NCBI GenBank assembly: GCA_905220665.1
Contig: CAJNAR010000146.1
Location: 496,001 to 560,000 of the forward strand
Length of the DNA: 64,000 bases
Direction: 5' to 3'
Source: Albugo candida
Taxonomy: Eukaryota > Oomycota > Peronosporomycetes > Albuginales > Albuginaceae
The notes beneath the pieces were generated by a model. The model was not told the DNA's origin. It saw only the letters and a program-made list of their open reading frames with translations, and made no database searches. A program made the position numbers and the translations under genes. This document shows, one piece after another, positions 22,201 to 33,219 of this stretch; within the stretch, counting starts at the first letter, position 1; every line of letters starts with the position of its first letter.

Positions 22201-23250
22201 CTAAAGTTCAGAAAAAAACATTTTCGGCCCCAATAATAAACAAAATAGTCGCATTTGACATGACATCAACGATTCCAAAGCCTTTTTTAATCGATCAAAT
22301 GCACACGGAGATACAGATTGGTGCTTGAAAATCCTCAGCAATAAATCATCATGCTCACATCAAAACTGCATGCACGTGGATAAAAACGCATATTACGCAC
22401 GCCGGTGCTTCAAGTGACTTCCAAGGCAGTCTTCTACACCGTGTTGCTTGCCATTATCCCATTTGATAGATAAAAAAGTCTCCCCTTCATTACAAAGCTG
22501 ATCACCTTCTAAATTCCAAATCAAAGCTGTCGAAAGAGTGAGTGATGCTCTTCATGTTCCGTCACACGACTTGAACAGATACTTATCCTCTAATCCTCAA
22601 GTGCCGCCCGATACAGCTCATTTTAGTTGAATTCATTGAAAATCTCGAGGTCACAGTTCGTCCACGCATCAGCTTGATAATGCCTCGCCATCTCCTTTGT
22701 CTGAGATGCTTCAAAAATATTAGACAAAAGTCGCTTTTGCCTGTCATGAGACAAAATTACGGCAAGCATATGATCCAATGTGTCTCTCGCAGTTTTCTTT
22801 CCGAGCGATGACATTCGATGCTTGAGAGCCTCAACCTCGTCGCCATATTCATCTCAAACGATAAGTCTACGGTTCCGCCTATTCCACCGCCGCAATGATG
22901 GTGCTAGAGATCGGATACCTGAAACTTTAAAACCGCATAGAAGCGCCATGAACTTGCTAACCGCATGCTTCCTTCAACTTTCGCCGATAACCAACGAAAA
23001 GGTCCCAGAACCAGTTTGGGGTAATTTTTCTTGCATCGAAGGAGCTTGAAGGCATATGTTATCCAGTTGAGAAGACTTGAGCGAGGAAGGGTAATTTCAG
23101 CAGGGAAAATTGGCGCTTACTAAGAGTATCAAGATGAAAGGAAGCTTGGTAAAGCGCAAAGGCGATGCATGCGTCGTGATGAACCCAGAAACGCGCGTAA
23201 GTAACCTCTAAGCGATGCTATGTGGTGTGTTGTATCGCTAATATCAATTA
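19230..23250. other. Repeat-rich upstream region of HAD copy A (duplicated blocks X, Y, Z, W)
   Basis: No intact gene is visible. Blocks recur elsewhere in the window: X at about 20516-21190 (again at 26400-26990 and, inverted relative to this copy, 30340-31000), Y at about 21770-22000 (inverted at 28230-28470), Z at about 22370-22560 (inverted at 27600-27850) and W at about 22850-23000 (inverted at 27390-27540). The blocks differ at many positions by eye, so the duplication is not recent. Frames in X translate to pieces such as LHEHSGATLAISDCG in more than one copy, but they are broken, so coding potential is doubtful. Confidence 0.55.
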
Positions 23251-23799
23251 GCGCTGGCTATCAACTATCGAAGATATCAGTTGTTTGCGAGAAGGTACTG
23301 ACGGAGTATGGCTGCAAGACTTTTGGCGTGCGCGAGGTGACATGGAGCATGTACGCATAAGCCACAGTCTCCTAATCGGCGATATACAAGCTTGATGGAA
23401 AGGATTGCTTGATTCGAAAAATCTTGACAGCGAAGAGTGCAGTTTTTCCAACAACAATGAAATATCTGAACGAGAAGATGGACGAGTACATACTGCCACG
23501 GGCAATCATGATTTGGGCACGCGTCAACGCGTGTTATGTCCGAAAATTGGCTACATTTCGAATTGGTAAGGATAGGTGCACTATCACATTGATCTTCGAA
23601 GGCAGCACGATGAACCACTCTTTGGATTATGCTCTGTGGAGTGCAGAAGTAATACGCACCGCGGATATTCAAGAATGGTTGGATGTTTCGCATATCAGAC
23701 AGAAAACAGGTACAGACCTATTGTAAAGTCAGGTTGAGATAACACGGACGGTACGGAATACTGAGGCAGTACATTTATCGTGCATTAAAAGAATTGTAG
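23251..23799. repeat. 3' flank of HAD copy B, duplicated beside copy C
   Basis: The reverse complement of about 23580-23720 matches the region just downstream of copy C (33240-33380): both encode a similar broken stretch with VHR.AF and SAP. It shows that the duplicated unit extended past the 3' end of the gene. Confidence 0.5.
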
Positions 23800-24993
23800 T
23801 TATTGCTTAGAGCTTCCTTTCATGTCACGTATCCATTTGACAACTTTCAAGTCAACATTTTGAATATGGGCTCGCTTGACCATCTTGTCTTTGTTGGTAT
23901 TTTCTACCAGTTTTATCAATCTGTCATCTACGGGTTTCCCTTGCTGAATAAGTGCAAATCCGCCTTCATCTAAGACATGAGTCAACATCTCGAAATCACC
24001 CATTGAATCTCCTGCAACGAAGACAGGTTTCTTTCCTTCCATTCTGACTTGAATTATCTCCACTTTGCCTCGACCATTAGCGGCATGACCAAATCCACGA
24101 AGTACATCGCGATCCACAGCAGTCAGGTCTTTCCCATCACTTTCTGCTAAAGTTGCAGAGCCAAATACATGCTCTAAATTGATGTCAAGTCCAAACTTAT
24201 TGATCAGAAATTTCAGGTAGTATTTTGGCGTCGTACTGATCACGTACGGGGTCACGTTCTGTTCAATCAATGCCTTGATGAGCGCCTTCTGTTCTTCGTA
24301 AACAGCCGGACGGATGACTCGTATACGTTCTGTACCAAGAAAATCATTCTGATAAGAATCGTAGTCCTTACCCTTCAGATCGGTGTTAAGCACGAATTCT
24401 AGGATAGTTTTTCGAGCCGTTAAATCCATTTTATAAAGCACTCTATGCTTGATAGTGGTTGCCAAATATTCACAGTGTTTTCTGTGTTTCATGTGGTCAT
24501 ATGCTACACGCTGCCAAAAACTAACATAAGCTCCAAATTCTTCTTTATCACTATCTAGAACTGGTGTTGGAGAATTCAACCCCAGGGGATACTTTTCTAA
24601 GGTGGTCCTTATCTTCGACACAACGTCTTTGAACAAAATTGATTTCTTCATTCCAAAGTTTATAAGTGTCGGGACACAATCTTGATTAGCCAGTGCGAAC
24701 CCAAACACATCGTCGACGTCTTCAGAGTCAAAGGCGAACATTAAATTTCGTATTTGATAGGCAAGAACGGGGCTTAACAATGAGGCACTTCCAAGAGTAC
24801 CGTCCATATCGAAAATTGCAACCAAAGGCTTTTCTTCTTCGCCTTGAGGATTGCTTTGCCTAATTTTGTCAAAAACCTGCTTGAAAAAAGTTTTCGAACC
24901 AGTATCCTTAATCTTATCCATAAACAACCTCTCCTTTGACTTGCCATTACAAACGAACGGAAGCAATGCACATATTAAGTGCTTGATCGCCAT
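23800..24993 (-). CDS. HAD-superfamily phosphatase-like protein, copy B (catalytically intact)
   Basis: A 397-residue single-exon frame. The N-terminus MAIKHLICALLPFVC is short and hydrophobic; it could be a weak signal sequence, but this is untested. Motif I is AIFDMDGTL (Asp62 nucleophile, Asp64 acid/base). The motif-II region is TPYVISTTPKYYL. The acidic motif is VAGDSMGDFEML (Asp329, Asp333). Between lies a long helical cap region. This pattern fits a phosphoserine-phosphatase-like HAD hydrolase, using Mg2+ and an aspartyl-phosphate intermediate. The substrate is unknown. It is the only one of four paralogues here with all motifs. TCATTTTCAAATTGG lies just upstream of the ATG on the coding strand. 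Confidence 0.82.
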   Translation of the reverse strand: MAIKHLICALLPFVCNGKSKERLFMDKIKDTGSKTFFKQVFDKIRQSNPQGEEEKPLVAIFDMDGTLGSASLLSPVLAYQIRNLMFAFDSEDVDDVFGFALANQDCVPTLINFGMKKSILFKDVVSKIRTTLEKYPLGLNSPTPVLDSDKEEFGAYVSFWQRVAYDHMKHRKHCEYLATTIKHRVLYKMDLTARKTILEFVLNTDLKGKDYDSYQNDFLGTERIRVIRPAVYEEQKALIKALIEQNVTPYVISTTPKYYLKFLINKFGLDINLEHVFGSATLAESDGKDLTAVDRDVLRGFGHAANGRGKVEIIQVRMEGKKPVFVAGDSMGDFEMLTHVLDEGGFALIQQGKPVDDRLIKLVENTNKDKMVKRAHIQNVDLKVVKWIRDMKGSSKQ

Positions 24994-25860
24994 TAGACCA
25001 ATTTGAAAATGAATGACGGAATATGTGAAATTACCTCAGCCAGACTGGGGGAGGGAAGACATTTGAAATATTTTGAAAAAGATAAAATCAAGTCCGCGAA
25101 GTTGCACGAATCTTCATAGAAGGGGACGGAAACCCGCGTATTTTGTTATGGTATGTTGCGACATCTCAAGACATTCTTTTTGTATGAGACACATTGCATT
25201 CTTTATCACAGAGGTTGGATTTCGTGTTCGAAGAGAAAGAGAAGGTAGACCTTCACGCAAGGAATTATGAGACACCATTCCTATCACCTAACTTAACCAA
25301 ACGTGCAAAGTTGTCCAATCCGTTGTCCTTCTAAAATTCCGCGGGAAAGATTATGTACATGCTGCTTTCTTGCAGCCTACAAACTTGTATTCGACAACAT
25401 TTGATAGCGAATAGCGCGCAAACACAACACACTCAACAGGATTCGAATCGATGAATACCACATAAAACTGATCTATAGAATGTGTTTAATACAAAGCATT
25501 TTACATAAACATCTAATTGTACCCAACTGATACGTGAAAGGTGTTATCGATCTCTTACGCAAGTGTCCCATCTGTGATGATGCCATGGATAATAATGCGT
25601 GCGAAGAGGATTGATGTAAATTAGCGTGACACTCAATATTAGGACTAAATATGTTGCAAATGTATCATCGATCAGCGAATTCAGTCGGTCTTGGAATATC
25701 GATGCTAAACGATTCCTACGTTTCCAAAGTTCAATCTTTCTATACAAATACTTGTCAGATGCACTAATGTGCATGTAGAATAAAAGGAGATTATAAAGCT
25801 GGTCCGCTATGTGGGAAGCCATAAGCGATAAGGTACTCTCTCCGTAATAAGGCCATGACC
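24994..25860 (-). promoter_or_regulatory. 5' flank of HAD copy B, near-identical to that of copy C
   Basis: From about 25020 to 25700 this DNA is almost identical, in inverted orientation, to 31350-32030 upstream of copy C; by eye I see only scattered single-base changes. It includes the initiator-like motif at 24999-25013 and a 65-codon frame (25073-25270) that also recurs near C with a few substitutions. The frame lies opposite to gene B and is probably incidental. Confidence 0.75.
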
Positions 25861-28800
25861 ACTTCCAGCGTGCTCGATTCTTTTTTTTCGTGTTGTAATC
25901 AGATTATGATCAAAGATGCTCATAGCGCACTCAAACATGGTTGTATTTTGCTTCAGTCTTGATCAATATGATGCATCAACGTTCATCGTAGCGTTAGCAC
26001 TTTTAGGACATCATTTGCGTCGTTTCGGCTCCTTTTCAACGCATCCAATAAGACTTTCTTGTATGTAGCCACGCTTATAACCTGTTTGATAGTTTCGTTT
26101 TGACGTGAACCTTCCGATGATAAATGAAACAAAACGATGGGATTGATTGTGCCGATTTGGACGACCCGATCTGCAATTTGAGCTGCTCTTTGTAATAAAT
26201 ATCCGTCATTTTTTTCTCTTTTCTTTGTTTCTTTTTTCTTGTGAGAGATGTACTTCAAATAAAGAAAGAGAGGTGAGTAAAATTAGCGCCGTAAATCAGT
26301 AGCGCGACCGGCGTCTTCCAATATGCTGTGCGGTGTATTGGGCAGTGAAAGACGTCCAACGACCATCAGCTGGTTTTTTTCAATAGATAGAACACTTCTA
26401 GTTTTGCGATACTAAAGTATTCCAACTTGTTTCTTCCCACGGTAACAGTAAGTTTTGACGCATGAAACGTGCTGATAGCAACTTTGGGAATACATGAGTC
26501 TCCACCCAAGTGATGGACCACTGGCTAGTGCCCTGGTAGGCCGGAATCGCGCCATAAGTGATAAATTCGATCGATGTAGGACGAAGATGTCGTTGCCTTG
26601 ATCGCCTTTTGTGATCATAGATGTCGTCGAGCGCGCAGGACCGTGAGGGAGTCCGATGTGCGTGTTGATGATCTCTGCACCGTATAAGCGAAGTGTGAGC
26701 TTGCTCGGGTTAAGTATCTAAAGCAAAATAAGCATCTATGAAGAAGTATGCTCTTCTCTCGCCCGACAATGCCGAGCATCACATTCAGTACTGGGTGCTG
26801 ATCCTTTACGCGTCTCCATACTCACACCTGCGATAAAGGTATCCAAACTAAAGTCGAGATATAACAGATCGCATGAAAGCATGCTACTGGACAACTCAAC
26901 ATCACCTAAAAGTGTCAGTGTCGCCGTTGGATGTAACACGTGTAGGGCCTAAGCGCTTATGTAGCGTTATTTGACATGAGAGATCGATAGCACGGTACAT
27001 TCTATCTACGCATTGACATCGGGAAAGAAAGTAGCAATTGGAATTGATTCGAGTTTCTGAACTTATGCACACAATGCTGCATTTCCTCCAAAAAGTCTTG
27101 CAAGTACATTCCGCCAGTATTTCCCCCAAACAATTGATAGTCTTCGGCAATTGCTACTCTCCGGTAATTGATATTAATGATCCAATTCACCACAATACAT
27201 GATCATTTAGAGGTTACCTGAGTCGCCATTGCGCTTTATTTGGAGCTTCTTTCCATCTTGATTCTCAGTGTGCGCCAATATTTATGCTGATATCACCATA
27301 CCTCGCCTACGTATATTTGAGTGGATGGCGATATGCCTTGAAGCGACTTGATGCACGAAAATTGCCACCGAACTGATTCGGTAATCTCTTTTTGTTGGTT
27401 ATTGGCGAAAGTTGAAGGAAATATGCGTTTAGCAAGTTCGTGACGCTTCAATGCGCTTTTGAACTTTTAAGTATCCGATCTCTAGCACCATCATTGCGGC
27501 GCTGGAATAGGCGGAAGCGTAGATGCATTGTTTGGAGATGAAAATGGCCGGTAGTCAAGCTTTTTATGAAACAACTAAAAAAAAAAATGGGCGGGTCTGA
27601 GCAGCACTTAAGAAAGAGGATGATTGTCTGTGTTCAAGGCGTGGGACGAAAGATGAAAAACATCACTCACTCTATCGAGAGCTGTGAGGTGGAATGTAAA
27701 AGGCGGTCAGCTTTGTAATGCAAAGGAGGCTCTTTGCAAAGCAAACGGGATAGTGGCTAGTAAGACGGTCTGGAAGGCTGCGTTGGAAGTCACGTCAAGC
27801 AATGTCGTGCGTAATATTCATTTTTATCCACGTGTATACAGTTTAAATATGAATAAGATGACTTATTGTTGAGGATTCTGACGCACCAATCTGTCCCTCC
27901 GTGTGCATTTGTTAATGAACAAAGGCTCTGGATTCGTTTTGATGTCTTATCTAATGGGATTGTCTCGTCATTTTCGAAGCTGGAGCTGTTCCTTTGGTGT
28001 TTCTATGTGAACATTTTAAAGCAGAAGGAAGATATAGCTTGGTATCGAAAAAATGGGCAATCATAGTAGAGCTTGACAGTCTCTTTTCAATCAAGAGTTC
28101 ATCGAAAGAGTAAGAAGCGCGTGCGAACTACCTCACCAAACGATGATTAAAAGAATGAATTCATGGAAGTATTATTATTCTTGCTTCTATAAACCATCTC
28201 ATGAATTTGAAGGAAGACTCTGGTCTCACAGCTGCGCCTCACCCACGGAACCTTATACAGAGAAACGAAATACGATTTAGAAGGTGATTTGCGCCTACAC
28301 TGTCAATTTGCATATCACTATCGAGGATGACACGAATTATCAAACCGCTTAGGCTTCGGAACTGCTGTGCCGAGTGATAGAGTGCTGCTTGTCCCCTCAG
28401 TTGGCACCAGCTATCGATACAACGCGTATACCACGAAAAGTTCCAGCTGTATGCAATAGTATACCAAGTCAGACGAGTGTATTATATTCACACTGGTTGC
28501 GATCAAATTTTTTATACGAGAAGCTTCAATTCCACGTAAGGAGCGTGATTCGAGCGCTTTTTGAAGCGCACCACCTTATACAATCTTCTAAATGACGACT
28601 AGAACGAACTAGGAGAAGTCGATAAATTTCGCACAAGCTCTTGAGTGAATACAATGATTGCTGCTCTCATCGAATTGCGGCGTTTCCATCTTTTCTATTT
28701 TGTTGTTTTGGCGACTGCTGAACTTGATTTTGCTTTGGGGATACTTGACAAGTGTCGACAACCCGACTCCGCAGCGCTAGGCCTCATATCGTTGATCGAT

Positions 28801-29369
28801 AGACATTGTAACGGGATCTTCTGTTGAGCTACGGTAAGGTCTTGCTACTCGCAGTGTACCCTGGCTTCATGCAGTCGGTGCTTTTGAAGCTGATCATGAA
28901 ATCCCCAATGAAACAGGTATGCAGCGGTCCGCATCACAGTCGCTTCCAAAAGGGAGTAACGGGTAAACGCACCCATTCACTACGAACAACTAATAGTCAG
29001 ATAAGATAATGATAGGTGGTAAGAACATGGAGTGAATATAGAGGCAAAGGACTAGCTTGAGAGTGTCAATAATAGGCCTTGGATGACGTGACACAACACA
29101 TAAGTTGGAGATTCTCATTACGCGCTCAGTCCGTTGTAGATCGATCAACAACATTTTCTCGTTTTCCCATGCCTTATCGAATGGGCTATCGACTTTGATT
29201 CGTTTGCCTCAAGAGTATTGCGACTGCGTGAATTTTGATCCGACTTAGCATAAATGTATACGTTGTCTTCCTAGTTGGCATTCTGTAGTATTGATGCGTC
29301 GAGAGCGTCCATTATTCAGCGCCTAGATAAAACGACTTTTAATCTTCTCCCTGAATGTATTAAATCAAA
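25861..29369. other. Repeat-rich DNA between HAD copies B and C
   Basis: No intact gene seen. Contains a block-X copy (26400-26990) belonging to the B unit, and inverted W, Z and Y blocks (27390-27540, 27600-27850, 28230-28470) belonging to the C unit. Junctions between the units fall near 27.0-27.2 kb. Short frames are broken and show no domain. Confidence 0.5.
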
Positions 29370-30068
29370 GGGAGCCAATACGGCCATAGACATTAACACT
29401 ACGGCCGCGGACAAAACTACTACGGCCACAGACAATTGATCTGACCAATCACAGCTCACAAAATTATATTGTTGCTAAGTACGCCAGAACTGGCGAAGCA
29501 GCAAATGAAAATTATACATTTCGCGCTGCCGACCCCACGTGGTGACATTATTCAACATATCAACCGGAAGATCTCGTATTACGCTCTTCGAAAAGTATCT
29601 GAACAGGTTAGTTTAGATTAATTTTTTCTTCCAACGTGTTTTTTCCAATCACTAAGTTTCGCAATGACAGCTAGAAAAAGCTCGATGTCCAATGGCAGCC
29701 GGCGCGAAGCCATGCTCTTCTACTTATATTACTAAATACTTTTAACTCTAGAAATAGAATTTATATCAGCAAAAAATAAATGATTTCTTAAAAAACGACT
29801 TTCTATTTTTCTCAACAGCCACCTTTCCAACATCCTAATCTTTAGTGTCTACTATTAACCTAACATACAGATATCAGAAAAAAAACCGTACCTACGCTGG
29901 AACAATATAACAAAAACAACGTAAGAAACAGAATGAGCTCGTGTATCAAAGTAGACAAGTGACCTGATTGGCTAGCGTACTTAGCAACAATCAAATTTTG
30001 TGAGCTGTGATTGGTTAGATCAATTGTCCGTGGCCGTAGTAGTTTTGTCCGCGGCCGTAGCGGCTCCC
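29370..30068. mobile_element. TIR element, 699 bp, with 9-bp target-site duplication
   Basis: Long terminal inverted repeats (left 29370-29486, right 29973-30068) start GGGAGCC, like the element at 10179. The left arm carries about 24 extra bases. The arms include short repeats of CTACGGCC(G/A)C. The flanks TAAATCAAA (29361-29369) and TATATCAAA (30069-30077) match at 8 of 9 positions, a length typical of Mutator-like elements. The element lies between blocks Y and X of the C unit and is absent from the matching place of the A unit (about 21.2-21.8 kb), so it inserted after the duplication. Confidence 0.78.
29505..29745 (+). CDS. Putative two-exon small ORF inside the TIR element
   Basis: ATG at 29505 opens 34 codons to a GTTAGT donor after 29606; a 64-bp putative intron ends TGACAG at 29670; the frame then runs to a TAA at 29743-29745, giving 58 residues beginning MKIIHFALPTPRGDII. 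Splice signals and phase agree, but there is no recognised domain. It could be a captured host exon pair (Pack-element style) or chance. Confidence 0.3.
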
Positions 30069-32050
30069 TATATCAAAACATGTATCAATGCGATGGTCCA
30101 TCAGCATGCACAAAGTGAATACAATGCTCATTTCTACCCCGCAACAAGAGCGAACTGTCTATTACTTTTTATTACAATATTATGCTTCACCAATCAGCTC
30201 GATCAAATAAGCAGCGAAAGAAAGAGGATTTCTCAAACAGCGAATATAATGAGCGTAATCGGGGGAAAAATGTGGAGTATAGACAAACGACATCGTGCGC
30301 TGAATTTATCTGTGCAACGAACGTCTATCTTGATGTCCATGACTCATCTCAAATCACGCTACATGAACATTTAGGCGCTACACTTGCTATATCCGACTGC
30401 GGCATTCAACACTTGTTACCCTGTAATTGATGCGAAGTTGTTGACTACCATGTTGCCATTCAAAATTTATATCTACACTATAATTGTAGATACTCTTGTC
30501 AGACATGCATTATGGAGTACGTGGAAAGCACGGTCGTGTGGTAAGAATGAGAAGCATGCTCGTTCAGGTTCTCTATGGCAATATATCAAATTATTTGGTA
30601 GCAAGAAGTAAAACTCCAATGGCTCGATCGAATCTATTATTTATGGCACTGCTTCCGGCCGACTAGCGCAGTAGCCTGATCGTCATCAATCATGTGGACG
30701 CACCCAGCTGGTGGTTGCATCACGGAGGAAAATGCAATAACACAATCACGTTATTGGACTATGGCGCTTCTTCTAGCTACTAAGGCGAGAAAGCGAGTAC
30801 TCGTACCAAGTCAAAACACTACATTTGAAGGAGACGTCTGCTTTTGAGTCAGCTTATGAATGCCTCGTACACGCATTCAATCAAAGTTTCGCGTCGCCAG
30901 CTCAATTCTGTCGCGTCGAGGTATCAGACGATCAGAATTGAAGGACAAAATCAACAAATAAGCGATCAATATCCAGTGCTTGATTCCAAAGCTTCAATGT
31001 GGAGTGCCCTGATCATGGTCAATTTAGTGTGACGTACATCTTTATGAGTCAACTGCATTTACAATTCATATCCAACGATCAGTCTCGTGTCGTGGCGGGG
31101 CGATGCAACCACAGATAGCACTCGCAAGTGTAAGTAACATTTTCAGTTGTTGTAGTTGTTGTATGGCATGTTATTTCGGCAGAAGGCAGCAAGTTCAGTT
31201 GTCGTAGGATAGACATTTTCTACTTAGGTGTTCCTAATTGAGCATTTGTGTGCTATACTTTGGCATAAATACTGATCGAGAGATGTTTCGCCTTAGAGAG
31301 GACTGCATTTAGAATTCTTGGAAACGTCAAAATCATTTAGAATCCATTTTTCCAAAAACGACTGAATTCGCTGATCGATGATACATTTGCAACATATTTA
31401 GTCCTAATATTGAGTGTCACGCTAATCAATATCAATCCTCTTCGCACGCATTATTATCCATGGCATCATCACAGATGGGACACTTGCGTAAGAGATCGAT
31501 AACACCTTTCACGTATCAGTTGGGTACAATTAGTTGTTTATGTAAAATGCTTTGTATTAAACACATTCTATAGATCAGTTTTATGTGGTATTCATCGATT
31601 CGAATCCTGTTGAGTGTGTTGTGTTTGCGCGCTATTCGCTATCAAATGTTGTCGAATACAAGTTTGTAGGCTGCAAGAAAGCAGCATGTACATAATCTTT
31701 CCCGCGGAATTTTAGAAGGACAACGGATTGGACAACTTTGCACGTTTGGTTAAGTTAGGTGATAGGAATGGTGTCTCATAATTCCTTGCGTGAAGGTCTA
31801 CCTTCTCTTTCTTTTCGAACACGGAATACAACCTCTGTAATAAAAAATGCAATGTGTCTCATACAAAAAGAATGTCTTGAGATGTCGCAACATACCATAA
31901 TAGAATACGCGGGTTTCCATCCCCTTCTATGAAATTTGGTGCAACTTCGCGGACTTGATTTAATCTTCTTCAAAATATTTCAAATGTCTTCCCTCCCGCA
32001 GTCCGGCTGAGGCAATTCACAATTGCGGCATTCATTTATAAATTGGTCTA
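30069..32050 (+). promoter_or_regulatory. Upstream region of HAD copy C: block X and conserved flank
   Basis: 30340-31000 is an inverted copy of block X from the A unit. 31350-32030 is nearly identical to the inverted 5' flank of copy B. TCATTTATAAATTGG at 32032-32046 precedes the ATG at 32051, in the same place as in the other copies. A 65-codon minus-strand frame (31776-31973) mirrors the one beside copy B. Confidence 0.65.
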
Positions 32051-33219
32051 ATGGCGATCAAGCACTTGATCTTTGGATTGCTTCCGTTCGTTTGTATTCG
32101 CGACTCACAACAAAACGGTGAAGATAAGATCAAGAGTGACGTTTCGGTAAAGTTTCTCAAGCAAGTTTTTAAGAAAGTCAGCAAAATCAAGGCCCAGAAG
32201 TATGCAGCTTTCGCAATGCACTATAATATCGTAGATGGCTCATTGGTTTTCCCCGTTCTTGCCTACCAAGTACGAAATTTTTACTTCGCATTTAATCATG
32301 ACGATGTCGAGAACGTGTTTGGGTTTAAAAGTGCGGTCAAAAAAGACGTTTGTATACCGAAGTCTATTCGATATGGTACTGAAACGACCACCGCATTTAA
32401 AGATGTAGTGACGGACATCAAGCAAATTTTTTTAGAATATAGACCGAGTTTTCGATCGAATCTGCCACAGGGAACTATGCAATTACAACCCTATGATTTG
32501 AACAAATTTGGAGTATATGTTGCCCTTTGGCAGACAGCACTTTATGACTTTATGGAGAAGGATGAACGTAAACATGAGTGTGCTTCCTTGGCAGCTACTG
32601 TTGGACATAGACTGCTTTATAAAATGAGACTAACCGATCAAAAAGCACTCCTTAAACTAGTGCTTCGCAACCCTCCTGCAAATAATCAAAAGTTCGATGT
32701 TTACAAATTTGGCTTGCCTGGTGAGCAATATTTACCAGTCAGCATTCCGACTGTCTTCGAAGAACAGAAGGCGCTCATCACCGCACTGTGAAGAAGAAAG
32801 TGACCCCGTACGTGTTCAGTGCGACGCCAAAAGTATACTTGGAAGTTTTGATCAACCATTTCGAGCTTGAGATCAATCCAAATCATGTGTTTGGCTCTTC
32901 TTTTGATGCAGATGCGAATGGTGTCATGCTTTCGGGAAAGGGTGTTGCCATGTATGGTGAAGGGATAGTGATCAAAATTGAAGCTATATTACAAGGACAT
33001 ACACCTGTCTTCGTTTCAGGGGTAGCAGAAGGTGATTTTAAAATGGTCGATTATGTGTTAGATAGAGGTGGATCTGCGCTTATCCGCCAGGATGCACCGT
33101 CAGATTCACAATCAGAATATCCAAAACGTCTGGCTGTAGTTATCAAAGAGCGATACGGACAACATAAGCGGGTCCACATTCAACATGTCCACTCGCAAGA
33201 TGTCAAATGGCTAGTTTGA
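32051..33219 (+). pseudogene. HAD-like family copy C, frameshifted and catalytic motifs lost
   Basis: The frame starts MAIKHLIFGLLPFVC and runs to a TGA near 32791, right after the conserved EEQKALITAL. The family sequence continues in another frame (VTPYVFSATPKVYLEVL to the end at 33219), so one base is missing near 32789 relative to the paralogues. No splice site explains it. Motif I reads AFAMHYNIVDGS, with no aspartate nucleophile, and the C-terminal motif reads SGVAEGDFKM with the first Asp lost. Either a true pseudogene or a pseudoenzyme gene with an assembly error. Confidence 0.7.

Noticed and set aside
25073..25270. 65-codon frame repeated beside HAD copies B (plus) and C (minus)
   Set aside because: Its conservation is explained by the near-identical flanks; the protein has no domain and the frame is antisense-oriented to the HAD promoter.
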